From contig NZ_JNXC01000006.1 of assembly GCF_000716595.1 (NCBI RefSeq), positions 1 through 64,000 of the forward strand: DNA of 64,000 nucleotides. Reading direction: 5' to 3'. Origin of the DNA: Saccharothrix sp. NRRL B-16314. Its GTDB lineage: Bacteria; Actinomycetota; Actinomycetes; Mycobacteriales; Pseudonocardiaceae. Below the pieces are notes generated by a model. The model ran no database searches. It worked only from the letters and a program-made list of their open reading frames with translations, and had not been told where the DNA came from. Both the position numbers and the translations under genes were made by a program. Below are positions 42,548 to 51,186 of this stretch, one piece after another (within the stretch, counting starts at the first letter, position 1; each line of letters begins with the position of its first letter).

Positions 42548-42713
42548 GTCGTACCTTCACGTCACGTGAGTCCTACGTTCGGAACCCCCGAATTCAACGC
42601 TCAGGACACGCGGCTCCGGTCGAGCCTGTTCTGAGCGTTGAATTCAGGGGTCCTGAACGTAGGACTCACGGGTTCGGAACGTAGGACTCACGCGGCTTGA
42701 ACGTAGGACTCAC
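42522..42713. repeat. Mirror-symmetric repeat array between convergent genes
   Basis: Left arm: three direct units at an exact 22-bp period, GTGAGTCCTACGTTC (42522-42536), a variant GTGAGTCGTACCTTC (42544-42558) and an exact copy (42566-42580). Right arm: three exact inverted copies, GAACGTAGGACTCAC, at 42655-42669, 42677-42691 and 42699-42713, again at 22 bp. Between them is a hairpin with 19-bp arms (42590-42608 and 42627-42645, one mismatch). Such symmetry would fold into one large cruciform or RNA hairpin and could terminate both genes. Confidence 0.95.
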
Positions 42714-42718
42714 GCGGG

Positions 42719-44209
42719 TTAGGCGGGGACGCGGAGGCGGGTGGTGGGGAGGTGGGTGGCGGGGAGGTGGGGTGCGGAGCGGAGTTCGGCGGCGGCTCTG
42801 CGGAGCGGGAGCGGGTAGCCGTCGCAGAGGCCGACGAGGCGGGTGGCCTCGTGGCGCTCCTCGGCCACCCAGTGCGGGCCGAGCAGCATGGACAGGAGCT
42901 GCCACGACTCCTCCGGGCGCAACGGCGTCAGGAACGACTGGTGCGCGCCCTGGCGTGCGACCAGCTCGGCCATCGGACCCCGGCTGGTGACCATCACCCG
43001 CGAGTGCGGCCCGCTCGGCAGCAACGGCCGCACCTGCGCGAAGTCCACCGCGTCGTCCAGCACGACCAGGATCCGCCGGCGGGACACGCTGCTGCGGTAC
43101 AGCGCGACCTTCTCCCCCGGATCGTCCGGAATGGACTCCCCCGGCACGCCGAGCGCCCGCAGGAACCGGTCCAGCAGCACCATCGGCGACACCGGACGCC
43201 CGAAGTCGTCCACCAGGTCCGCGTACAGCTGCCCGTCGGGGAACCGGTCGACCCGCTGGTGCGCCCAGCGCAACGCCAGCGCCGTCTTGCCCACCTCACC
43301 CGGACCGGACAGCACCACGGTCCCGGGCACGTCCGCACCGCCACCCAGCGCCGCGTCCAGCTCGGCCAGCTCGGCGTCACGCCCCGCGAACGGCAGCGCC
43401 TGGCGCGGCAGCTGCGAAGGCGCCGCCACCGGCACGACCTCCACCCGTTGCTGCGGCAGCAGCGCCGGCGCGTCGCGCAGGATCTTCTCGTGCAGCTCAC
43501 GCAGTTCGGGCCCCGGTTCCAGCCCCACCTGCTCGATCAACGTGCGCCGGGCGTCCTGGTACGTCCGCAACGCCTCCGCCCGCCGACCCGACCGGTACTG
43601 GGCCAGCATGAGCTGGGCACGGGCGCGCTCCCGCAACGGGTGTTCCGCGACGACCGCCGCGAGTTCCTTGCCCACCCGGTAGTGCAGCCCCAGCCGCAGT
43701 TCCAGCTCGGCGCACGTCTCCACCGCGTCGAGCCGCGCCGACTGGAGCCGGACCGCCTCGGCCCGCAGCCCCGGCAGGTCCTCGAACGGCACCCCGCGCC
43801 AGAGCCCCAACGCCTCCCGCAAGGACGCCACCGCGCCGGACAGGTCGTCGCGGGCGGCGCAAGTGCGAGCCCGGCTGATCAGGCCGTTGAACCGGGGCCA
43901 GTCCGCGCCGCCCTCGTCCACCCGCGCCACGTACCCGGGGCTGGCCGTGGCGATGATCCGCCCGGCACCCGTGTCGCCGAGCGCCCGCCGCAGCCGCGAC
44001 ACGCAGATCGCGATCTGACCGCGTGCGCTGGCGGGCGGGTCACCGTGCCAGACGGCCTCGATCAGCCGGTCGACGCTGACCACCCGGTTGGCGTCGAACA
44101 CCAGCCTGGCCAGCACCGCGCGCTCACGCGGACCGCCGACCCGCAGGTCGTCGGCGCCGCGTGACGCCCGGATCGGCCCCAGGATGCCGAACTCCACCGG
44201 TTCCGCCAT
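42719..44209 (-). CDS. SARP-family regulator with partial NB-ARC domain (AfsR/RedD type)
   Basis: 496 aa from the ATG at 44209 (a TTG at 44227 is an alternative that overlaps the glycosyltransferase stop). Winged helix (FGILGPIRASRGADDLRVGGPRERAVLARLVFDANRVVSVDRLIEAVWHGDPPASARGQIAICVSRLRRALG) and bacterial transcriptional activator domain to about residue 250. Then an NTPase with P-loop LSGPGEVGKTALA and Walker B RRILVVLDDAVD. AfsR-type proteins go on for several hundred more residues including TPRs; this one stops at PATHLPTTRLRVPA, 6 bp from the repeat array. Probable pathway activator. Confidence 0.88.
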   Translation of the reverse strand: MAEPVEFGILGPIRASRGADDLRVGGPRERAVLARLVFDANRVVSVDRLIEAVWHGDPPASARGQIAICVSRLRRALGDTGAGRIIATASPGYVARVDEGGADWPRFNGLISRARTCAARDDLSGAVASLREALGLWRGVPFEDLPGLRAEAVRLQSARLDAVETCAELELRLGLHYRVGKELAAVVAEHPLRERARAQLMLAQYRSGRRAEALRTYQDARRTLIEQVGLEPGPELRELHEKILRDAPALLPQQRVEVVPVAAPSQLPRQALPFAGRDAELAELDAALGGGADVPGTVVLSGPGEVGKTALALRWAHQRVDRFPDGQLYADLVDDFGRPVSPMVLLDRFLRALGVPGESIPDDPGEKVALYRSSVSRRRILVVLDDAVDFAQVRPLLPSGPHSRVMVTSRGPMAELVARQGAHQSFLTPLRPEESWQLLSMLLGPHWVAEERHEATRLVGLCDGYPLPLRRAAAELRSAPHLPATHLPTTRLRVPA

Positions 44210-44223
44210 CAGCGCTGTCGGCG

Positions 44224-45441
44224 TCAACGCGACCGCGCCAGGTGCCGCTCGATCTCGTCCGCCGCGCGGGAGGCGCCACCCGAGTCCGCGACCGCCTTGC
44301 GCATCGCGTCCGATCGGGCCGCGACCTCCGGGTTGCCGAGCACCGACGTGACGGCCTCGACCAGCGCGTCGGCGGTGAGGGCGTCGGGGTCGAGCATGGT
44401 GCCCAGCCCCAGCTCACGCAGCCGCCACCCGGTCGGCCGGTCCAGCGCGGACCCCGGCACGCACACCATCGGCGCACCGGCGCGCAGCGCCTCCATCACC
44501 GTGCCCATGCCACCGTGCGTCACGCACAGCGAGGCGTGCTCCAGCACCGTCACGTGCGGCACCCAGCGGTGCACCTCGACGTTGGGCGGCAGTTCGCCGA
44601 GCGACGCCGGGTCCACGCCGTCGCCCATCGTCATCACCGCGTGCCACGGCCGGCCGCGGAACGCCTCGACGCACGTCCGGAAGAAGTCCTGGTGCTCGTT
44701 GAACACCGCGCCCAGCGACACCAGCACCACCGGCAGCCCACTGTCGGGAGGCGACCAGGACCCGAGGAACCCCCGGTCGCCGACGCACGGCCCGACGAAC
44801 GCGAACCGCTCGTCGAACGTCTCACCGGCGTACTGGAACTCGCGCGGCACCGTGACCAGGCTCAGCGGCGGCACCTCGAACCACACCTCGTGCGGCGCGG
44901 CGGTCACCCCGTGCTCGGCGCAGAGCGCGGCGATCCGCGCCATCGTCGCGCCGACCCACTCCGGCATCTCCTTCGGCTTCTCGACGGCGGGCGTCGCGCC
45001 GGAGGACTCCGGGTTGTACATGGCGTTGAGGAACGAGAAGTGCTCGTTCGACGCGAACACCGGGATGACCTGAGCGGCCGGGACGCCCCAGCGCCGGGCG
45101 AGGACGCGGCCCGCGTAGAGGATCGAGGTGTCGTAGACGACCAGGTCCGGCCGGTCGCCGTCGAGGTCGGTGGTCGCGGTGGCCAGCATGGCGGCGCTCT
45201 CGTCGAGCAGCACGGACATCAGGTAACCGGGGTCGTTGGCGACCAGGGCGAAATCCGCGTCGCGGTAGCGGGAGTCATAGGCCACGGCGGTGGCGCCGGC
45301 CTCGGTCACGACATCGGCCATGCTCGGCGCGGTCAGGTAGGTGACCCGGTGGCCGCGGGCGACCAGCTCGGTGACCATCGCGAGGTTGGGAATGATGTGC
45401 CCGTGGTCGGGGTGGCACATGAACAGGAAATGCCGCGACAT
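44224..45441 (-). CDS. GT1-family glycosyltransferase (antibiotic/macrolide type)
   Basis: 405 aa. N-terminal FMCHPDHGHIIPNLAMVTELVARGHRVTYLT, donor-binding C-terminus VLVSLGAVFNEHQDFF, VHRWVPHVTVLEHASLCVTHGGMGTVMEALRAGAPMVCVPGSALDRPTGWRL. The only glycosyltransferase among the deoxysugar genes, so it should attach the vancosamine-type sugar to the aglycone. Upstream of and overlapping the alternative SARP start, so probably cotranscribed with it. Confidence 0.88.
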   Translation of the reverse strand: MSRHFLFMCHPDHGHIIPNLAMVTELVARGHRVTYLTAPSMADVVTEAGATAVAYDSRYRDADFALVANDPGYLMSVLLDESAAMLATATTDLDGDRPDLVVYDTSILYAGRVLARRWGVPAAQVIPVFASNEHFSFLNAMYNPESSGATPAVEKPKEMPEWVGATMARIAALCAEHGVTAAPHEVWFEVPPLSLVTVPREFQYAGETFDERFAFVGPCVGDRGFLGSWSPPDSGLPVVLVSLGAVFNEHQDFFRTCVEAFRGRPWHAVMTMGDGVDPASLGELPPNVEVHRWVPHVTVLEHASLCVTHGGMGTVMEALRAGAPMVCVPGSALDRPTGWRLRELGLGTMLDPDALTADALVEAVTSVLGNPEVAARSDAMRKAVADSGGASRAADEIERHLARSR

Positions 45442-45695
45442 TCGTTGATCCCATCCCAGGACGTCGTGGAATCCGGCACCCGTGCCGGCAGCGCCGCCAC
45501 CGTAAAGCGGCCGGTTCTGGCCTGGACACCCCTAACCGCCCTATTGAAACGCAGTCGCGGGCACCCGCGAACGGCCTAGTCGGCGCTGCTGCTTTGGCAC
45601 CACAGTGACCGGCTTGACCTGCATGTTAGGGGTTACCCCCTATCCTGGGGCGCGCCTAGGCTTACCCTCGACCCCCGATTGTCGAAAGGGCAGCT
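45442..45695. promoter_or_regulatory. Divergent promoter region, glycosyltransferase and aminotransferase
   Basis: 254 bp. Holds a GTTAGGGGT motif in each orientation (45527-45536 reversed, 45625-45633) and a 16-bp palindrome TAGGGGTTACCCCCTA at 45627-45642. AGGGCAGCT precedes the aminotransferase ATG. Confidence 0.5.
45627..45642. promoter_or_regulatory. TAGGGG-N4-CCCCTA palindrome
   Basis: Perfect 6-bp arms with a 4-bp centre, 54 bp upstream of the aminotransferase start. Shares its arms with the palindrome at 48909-48924. Confidence 0.5.
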
Positions 45696-46805
45696 ATGAC
45701 CACATTTGTCTGGGACTACTCGCGTGAATACGAATCGGAGCGGAAGGACATACTCGACGCGGTCGAGACGGTGTTCTCCTCCGGCAGGCTCGTCCTCGGT
45801 CCCAGCGTGTCGTCGTTCGAGGCGGAGTTCGCCGGCTACCACGGCGTGTCGCACTGCGTCGGCGTGGACAACGGCACGAACGCCATCCGCCTGGCGCTCC
45901 AGGCGCTCGGGGTCGGCGCGGGCGACGAGGTGATCACGGTGTCGAACACCGCCGCCCCGACCGTGCTGGCGATCGACGCGGTGGGCGCGACCCCGGTGTT
46001 CGTCGACGTGCACCCCGACACGTACCTGATGGACGTGGCCCAGGTCGCCGCCGCGATCACCCCGCGCACCAAGTGCCTGCTGCCGGTGCACCTCTACGGG
46101 CAGTGCGTCGACATGGCCCCGTTGCGCGCGATCGCCGACGAGCACGGCCTGGTGCTGCTGGAGGACTGCGCGCAGGCGCACGGCGCGCGCCACCACGGGC
46201 AGGTCGCCGGGTCGATGGGCGTGGCCGCCGCGTTCTCCTTCTACCCGACCAAGGTGCTCGGCGCGTACGGCGACGGGGGCGCGACGATCACGAACGACCC
46301 GGCGGTCGACGCGAACCTGCGCCGGCACCGCTACTACGGGATGGAGAAGACCTACTACGTGGTCGAGACCCCCGGCCACAACTGTCGGCTGGACGAGGTG
46401 CAGGCCGAGATCCTGCGCCGCAAGCTCGGCCGGCTCGACCAGTACGTCGCCGGACGGCAGGCCGTCGCCGCGCGCTACGTCGAGGGGTTGGGTGACACGG
46501 ACCTCGTGCTGCCCGTGACAGCGCCCGGCAACACCCACGTCTACTACGTCTACGTGGTGCGCCACCCGCGCCGTGACGACATCCTGGAAGCGCTGAAGGC
46601 GTACGACATCCAGCTCAACATCAGCTACCCGTGGCCGGTGCACACGATGACCGGTTTCGCGCACCTCGGCTACGAGAAGGGCAGCCTGCCGGTCACCGAA
46701 CGGCTGGCCGGCGAGATCTTCTCGCTGCCGATGTACCCGTCGCTGCCCCAGGAGACCCAGCAGCACGTCATCACGTCGCTGCGGGAAGTCCTCGCCGCCC
46801 TGTGA
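45696..46805 (+). CDS. PLP-dependent NDP-sugar 3-aminotransferase (DegT/DnrJ/EryC1 family, EvaB-like)
   Basis: 369 aa. Pattern of sugar aminotransferases: [72 protein letters not shown], and the PLP Lys in [18 protein letters not shown]. Transfers an amino group to C3 of a 2-deoxy-3,4-diketo sugar nucleotide. Faces the remaining four sugar genes across a terminator. Confidence 0.9.
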   Translation: MTTFVWDYSREYESERKDILDAVETVFSSGRLVLGPSVSSFEAEFAGYHGVSHCVGVDNGTNAIRLALQALGVGAGDEVITVSNTAAPTVLAIDAVGATPVFVDVHPDTYLMDVAQVAAAITPRTKCLLPVHLYGQCVDMAPLRAIADEHGLVLLEDCAQAHGARHHGQVAGSMGVAAAFSFYPTKVLGAYGDGGATITNDPAVDANLRRHRYYGMEKTYYVVETPGHNCRLDEVQAEILRRKLGRLDQYVAGRQAVAARYVEGLGDTDLVLPVTAPGNTHVYYVYVVRHPRRDDILEALKAYDIQLNISYPWPVHTMTGFAHLGYEKGSLPVTERLAGEIFSLPMYPSLPQETQQHVITSLREVLAAL

Positions 46806-46821
46806 CCGCCCCGTGAGGGCA

Positions 46822-46846
46822 GCCCCGGTCCACCGCGGACCGGGGC
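46822..46846. terminator. Bidirectional terminator
   Basis: GCCCCGGTCC, ACCGC, GGACCGGGGC: perfect 10-bp arms between the ends of the convergent aminotransferase and 2,3-dehydratase genes. Confidence 0.75.
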
Positions 46847-46861
46847 CGCACCGGGCCACCG

Positions 46862-48256
46862 TCAGCCGCGGGGGACGAGGCTGCGCAGGCAGAGCAGCAG
46901 GCTGCGGGCCTGGATGTTCACGTAGAAGCTGTGCCGCAGCAGCTCCTCGTACTGGTGCAGGGTGAGCCACCGGTACTCCGCGTCGTCCGCGGCCACGTCG
47001 GCGTCGGTCTCCACGATCATGTACCGGTTGCGGGCGCCCAGGAACCGGCCGCCCTCCTCCGACAGCACGGTGTCGAAGCGGACCCGCGAGGACGTCAGCA
47101 CCTCGTCCAGGAACCGGGGCCGCGCGGGCAGGTGGTCGTACGTCTCCGGCACGCACTGCACGGTGGGGGCCAGCTCGGTCACGTCCGCGTAGCCGGGTTC
47201 GGTGCGGGCGTGGGTCAGCACGTGCAGGGTGCCGCCGATCTCCTTGACCAGGAACGCGATCACGCCCGTGCCGACCGGTTCGATCATCGGCTGGGACCAC
47301 GCGGCGACCTCGCGCCCACCGGCTTCCACGTCGACGCCGACCACGGTGAAGAACCCGCCGCTGCGGTGCGCGATCCGCCCGTCGACGCGGGTCCAGTCGG
47401 GCAGCCCGGACAGCGGGCCGAGGGCGACGTGGAGGTCGGTGCGGGTGCGCACCTCGGTGATCCAGCTCAGCACGTCGCCGATCGTGTGCACGCCGGGCGT
47501 CGCCGGGTCGGCGGAGCGGACGAGCGCGGTGGTGAACGCGTCGGTGGCCGCGCCGGCCAGGTCGGCGCCGCCCGAGGGCAGGCAGGCCAGCACCGTGCGG
47601 GCGTCCATGTTGACCAGGTCCGGCACCGCCATCAGGTCGGCCACCTCGCCCAGGGTCAGCCAGCGGAACCCGTCGAGCACCTCGATCTCGCCGTCGACCT
47701 CGACGACCATGTTCCGGTTGCGCTTGCGGTAGAACCAGGCGCCCTGCTCGGACTGGCGGATGTCCACGACGACGCGGTGGCCGGAGGTGTCGCGGAAGTG
47801 CTCCAGGTACGGGATCGCCTTGCCCTGGTGCACGCGCGTGTAGTTGCTGCGGGTGGCCTGCACGGTCGGTGACAGCTGCAGCCCGTTGGGGTTGCCCGGT
47901 TCGTGCTTGGCCTGCATGAGGAAGTGCAGGACGCCGTCGATCTCGCGGGTGAGGATGCCGAGGATGCCGATCTCCGGCTGGTTGATGATCGGCTGGCGCC
48001 AGTGCGGCACCGCGGCGCCGGGCAGGTCGACGGCCAGCGACTCGACGCTGAAGAACCGGCCGGTGTGGTGCCGGAGGTTGCCGGTGTCCGGTTCGGTCCG
48101 CCAGCCCGCCACCTCGTCGAGCGGCACGCGGTCGACGCGCATCCAGCAGTGCTCGGCGGTCCGGGTGAGCCAGGCGTGCACGGCGTCGGTGCCGCCGCCG
48201 ATGAGCATCGACTCGGCCAGGCGCGGCCCGGTCGGCGGGCGAGTGGGCGCTGACAC
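46862..48256 (-). CDS. NDP-hexose 2,3-dehydratase (EvaA/TylX3-like)
   Basis: 464 aa made of two homologous halves (about 15-235 and 245-455). Each has a W.I....G.I.H.....F...G pattern (DTGNLRHHTGRFFSVESLAV versus DWTRVDGRIAHRSGGFFTVVGVDV) and an ending of ...PTVQ...Y (LSPTVQATRSNYTRV; LAPTVQCVPETYDHL). This is the diagnostic duplicated 2,3-dehydratase architecture. Removes the C2 hydroxyl of TDP-4-keto-6-deoxyglucose. GTG start, with GGAAG 8 bp upstream. Confidence 0.9.
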   Translation of the reverse strand: MSAPTRPPTGPRLAESMLIGGGTDAVHAWLTRTAEHCWMRVDRVPLDEVAGWRTEPDTGNLRHHTGRFFSVESLAVDLPGAAVPHWRQPIINQPEIGILGILTREIDGVLHFLMQAKHEPGNPNGLQLSPTVQATRSNYTRVHQGKAIPYLEHFRDTSGHRVVVDIRQSEQGAWFYRKRNRNMVVEVDGEIEVLDGFRWLTLGEVADLMAVPDLVNMDARTVLACLPSGGADLAGAATDAFTTALVRSADPATPGVHTIGDVLSWITEVRTRTDLHVALGPLSGLPDWTRVDGRIAHRSGGFFTVVGVDVEAGGREVAAWSQPMIEPVGTGVIAFLVKEIGGTLHVLTHARTEPGYADVTELAPTVQCVPETYDHLPARPRFLDEVLTSSRVRFDTVLSEEGGRFLGARNRYMIVETDADVAADDAEYRWLTLHQYEELLRHSFYVNIQARSLLLCLRSLVPRG

Positions 48257-48274
48257 CTGGTGGACTTCCTTTCC

Positions 48275-48841
48275 TCAGGCCGAGTACGCGGGCAGGAGCC
48301 CGGCGGCACGAGCCTTGTCGAGGGTCGGCGCGACGAGGTCGCGCTGGGACTGGACCGCGTCGGCGGGCATGGGCAGCGCAAGGTCCGGGTCCAACAGGGA
48401 CACCGCCAGTTCGTCGTCCGGCTGGTAGCCGCGCGACATCAGGTAGCAGACGGTGGAATCGTCCTCCAGCGCCAGGAACGCGTGCCCGAGCCCGGCCGGG
48501 ATGTGGACGGCGCGGAAGCTGTCCGCGGACAGCTCGACGGAGTCCCACGCGCCGAACGTCGGTGAGCCGACCCGCAGGTCGACCACGAAGTCCAGCACCC
48601 GACCACGTGAGCAGTGCACGTATTTCGCGCAGCCGGGCGAAGTGCGGGCGTAGTGCACGCCACGGGCGACACCGCGGCGGGAAACGCTGCTGCTGGCCTG
48701 CGCCACCGCGAACAGCGGCGCGCCGACCGCCTCCACGTACACCGATTCCTGGAACTGGGAGACGAACAGACCGCGGTCGTCGGTGAAGACCTCGGGCTCG
48801 AACTCCCAGGCACCGCCGACGGCGAGCTCACGCGCTTTCAT
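48275..48841 (-). CDS. dTDP-4-keto-6-deoxyhexose 5-epimerase (RmlC/EvaD-like)
   Basis: 188 aa from ATG 48841 (GGAAGG 5 bp upstream; an upstream start reads into the leader). Cupin fold with RGVARGVHYARTSPGCAKYVHCSRGRVLDFVVDLR (catalytic His and Lys), IPAGLGHAFLALEDDSTVCYLMSRGYQPDDE (Tyr). Inverts C5 to give an L-sugar. Confidence 0.9.
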   Translation of the reverse strand: MKARELAVGGAWEFEPEVFTDDRGLFVSQFQESVYVEAVGAPLFAVAQASSSVSRRGVARGVHYARTSPGCAKYVHCSRGRVLDFVVDLRVGSPTFGAWDSVELSADSFRAVHIPAGLGHAFLALEDDSTVCYLMSRGYQPDDELAVSLLDPDLALPMPADAVQSQRDLVAPTLDKARAAGLLPAYSA

Positions 48842-48908
48842 CAGCACCTTCCGTCCGCCGGCCCGATTCCGCACCAGCTTGATGCGGTCCGGACTGCGTG
48901 GTCAACCA

Positions 48909-48924
48909 CTAGGGGCACCCCTAG
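48909..48924. promoter_or_regulatory. CTAGGGGCACCCCTAG palindrome
   Basis: Perfect 7-bp arms with a 2-bp centre, followed by two AGGGGT direct repeats (48927-48932, 48934-48939). It lies in the 90-bp gap between the reductase stop and the epimerase start, 67 bp upstream of the latter. The outer bases match the CTVGGG...CCCBAG frame described for PAS-LuxR regulators such as PimM. Confidence 0.55.
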
Positions 48925-48931
48925 GCAGGGG

Positions 48932-49897
48932 TTAGGGGTGCGCCGGCTCGATCCGTCCACTGTGGAATTCGGCGGCGACGGCGGCGACCGTCCGGGCCAC
49001 CGCGTCGGCCAACGGCACGCGAGCACGCCACCCGGTGACCCGGCTGAACGCCGTCGGATCGGCCACGAGGCTGCGGAAGTCGATCGGTGTGGCGTGTTCC
49101 GGCGGCGCCACCGACATCACCGACACCGCCGGCAGCCCGGTGTGCGCGGCAACGGCTTCGGACACCGCGGTGAACAGGTCCCGCACGGAGATCCCGGTGC
49201 CGGAGCCGACCAGCCAGGCGTGCCCGGCGAGGTCGTCGGCGTGCGCCACCGCGGCGACGAACGCCTCGGCCACGTCCTCGACGAACAGCAGGTCGCGTTC
49301 CATCTCCCCGGTGCCCCACACGGTCAACGGCTGACCGGCCAACGCGCGGCGCGCCATCGCGGCCACCACGCCCCGGTCCGGTGAACCCGACGAGGGACCG
49401 AACACCGTTGGCATCCGGAGACTGCAGCCGCCCGCGTCGAGCACGAGGCGTTCGGCCGCGCACTTCTGCCGGTCGTACTCGCTGTCCGGTCGGTCGGGTT
49501 CGGTGCCGTCGATCCGTTCCGGCGCACCGGGACCGACCTGCGAGGTTGAGCCGGGGAACACCACCGCCGCACCGGCCGCGGCGACCGCGTCGGCGATCAC
49601 GCCCACGTTGACCTTCGCGGCGTCGTCCGCGCCGGCCGCCTCGACCCGCCACGTGCCGCTGCCGGTGAACAACACCAGTGGCAGCACGACGTCCGCCCCG
49701 GCGACGGCGGCGGCGACCCGTCCGGGTTCGGTCAGGTTGGCGGTGACGGCCTCGGCCGGGAACGGCGGCACGCCGGGGTCGCGGGCGACCACCCGCACCG
49801 CGGCACCGGCGGCGGCCAACCTCGCGGCCACCGCCGAGCCGACGAACCCCGAGCCGCCCAGCACCACGACCTTGGTGCCCGCGCGCAGAGCCCTCAC
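48932..49897 (-). CDS. NDP-4-keto-hexose 4-ketoreductase (EvaE-like, SDR extended)
   Basis: 321 aa. KVVVLGGSGFVGSAVAARLAAAGAAVRVVARD is the NAD(P) site, SEYDRQKCAAERLVL carries the Tyr-x3-Lys pair, and LRMPTVFGPSSG, RDLLFVEDVAEAF and GTGISVRDLFTAVSEAV follow the sugar reductase/epimerase pattern. Reduces C4 as the last step. GTG start 2 bp after the methyltransferase stop. Confidence 0.88.
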   Translation of the reverse strand: MRALRAGTKVVVLGGSGFVGSAVAARLAAAGAAVRVVARDPGVPPFPAEAVTANLTEPGRVAAAVAGADVVLPLVLFTGSGTWRVEAAGADDAAKVNVGVIADAVAAAGAAVVFPGSTSQVGPGAPERIDGTEPDRPDSEYDRQKCAAERLVLDAGGCSLRMPTVFGPSSGSPDRGVVAAMARRALAGQPLTVWGTGEMERDLLFVEDVAEAFVAAVAHADDLAGHAWLVGSGTGISVRDLFTAVSEAVAAHTGLPAVSVMSVAPPEHATPIDFRSLVADPTAFSRVTGWRARVPLADAVARTVAAVAAEFHSGRIEPAHP

Positions 49898-49899
49898 CG

Positions 49900-51126
49900 T
49901 CAGACCACGTGCACTTCGGGGACGTACAGGATCCACTTGCCGCCCGCCTCCCGGAACGCCTGCTCCTTGGCCATGATCTCCTCGGCGTGGTTCCACGCGA
50001 AGAGCAGCGCGTAGTCCGGGTGCGGGTTGGCGAACTCCTCCGCGGGCCGCACCGGGATGTGCGAGCCGGGCGCGAGCCGGTGCTGCTTCGCGGGGGTGGT
50101 GTCGCCGATGAACTCGACCAGGTCCGGGCCGATGCCGCAGAGGTTGGTCACGGTGGCGCTCTTGGCGGTCGCGCCGTAGCCGACCACCCGCTTGCCCTCG
50201 TCCTTGAGCTTGCGCAGCAACGCGACTAGGTCGTCGCGGATCGCGCGGATGCGGTCCCCGAAGACGTCCAGCGTGGCGCGCTCCGCGAGCCCGCGGTCCT
50301 TCTCCTCGGCGAGCAGCGCGGCGACCGCCTCGGCCCGCGGTCGGGCACCGGGCCGGGCCAGCGTGTAGCGGACCTCGCCGCCGTGCACCTCAAGGCGTTC
50401 CACGTCGACCAGCTCCAGCCCGTGCCGGCGGGCCATCTCGTCCACCGAACTCGCGCTGAACAGGAAGAAGTGCTCGTCGTAGATCTGGTCGAACGACGTC
50501 CGCTCGATGATGTCGCCCAGGTACGGGTCCTCGAACACGAACACGCCGCTGGGTCCGAGCAGCGCCTCGACGCCCTTGAGGATCGAACCCATGTAAGGGA
50601 TGTGGCACAACGTGTTCGCCGCGTAGATCACGTCGGCCGCGCCGTGCTCCTCGCGGATGGACAGCGCCGTGGACTCCTCGAAGAAGTCCTTGCGCACCCG
50701 CACGCCGGCCGCCGCCGCCATGTCGGCGACCGCGCCGGAGGGCTCGACACCGAGGTGCCGCACGCCCGCTTCGGCCACCGTGCGCAGCATCGTGCCGTCG
50801 TTGCAGCCCAGCTCCACCACGAACGGGTCGGCGCCGGCCAGTTCGGTGGCCAGGAACCGCTCGGCCAACGCCTGGAAGTGCTTGCGCATCACGGCGGAGC
50901 CCTGCGAGATGTACGGGTAGTCCTCGTGGAACATCTTCTCCCGCGGCACCTCCTCCATGAGCTGCACCATGCCGCAGGTGCCGCACACGCCCACGGCGAG
51001 GCGGTAGAAGAACTCCTCGGAGGTGTCCTCCGGCAGCCGGAAGGCGTCCGACAGCGGCTGCGTGCCGAGATCGACGAACTCGGCGACCGTCCCCGTGCAG
51101 ATCCGGCAGGTGGAGTCGGGTGACAT
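49900..51126 (-). CDS. NDP-sugar 3-C-methyltransferase (EvaC/TylC3-like)
   Basis: 408 aa. Zinc-binding N-terminus (CRICTG...CGTCGM), SAM domain FVVELGCNDGTMLRTVAEAGVRHLGVEPSG, and EHFFLFSASSVDEMARRHGLELVDVERLEVHGGEVRYTLARPG. A C-terminal domain (VVGYGATAKSATVTNLCGIGPDLVEFIGDTTPAKQHRLAPGSHIPV) completes the three-part family layout. Methylates C3 of the amino or 4-keto sugar, giving the branched skeleton of vancosamine-type sugars. Confidence 0.92.
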   Translation of the reverse strand: MSPDSTCRICTGTVAEFVDLGTQPLSDAFRLPEDTSEEFFYRLAVGVCGTCGMVQLMEEVPREKMFHEDYPYISQGSAVMRKHFQALAERFLATELAGADPFVVELGCNDGTMLRTVAEAGVRHLGVEPSGAVADMAAAAGVRVRKDFFEESTALSIREEHGAADVIYAANTLCHIPYMGSILKGVEALLGPSGVFVFEDPYLGDIIERTSFDQIYDEHFFLFSASSVDEMARRHGLELVDVERLEVHGGEVRYTLARPGARPRAEAVAALLAEEKDRGLAERATLDVFGDRIRAIRDDLVALLRKLKDEGKRVVGYGATAKSATVTNLCGIGPDLVEFIGDTTPAKQHRLAPGSHIPVRPAEEFANPHPDYALLFAWNHAEEIMAKEQAFREAGGKWILYVPEVHVV

Positions 51127-51186
51127 GGGCAGCTCTTTCCGCTCAGGTGCCGGTCGGTCCGGCGCAGGTGGTGCTGGTGGAGGGTG

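Noticed and set aside
42522..42713. CRISPR-like array (regular 22-bp period).
   Set aside because: Units are nearly contiguous with short, similar spacers, the two halves are inverted, and no cas gene is present.
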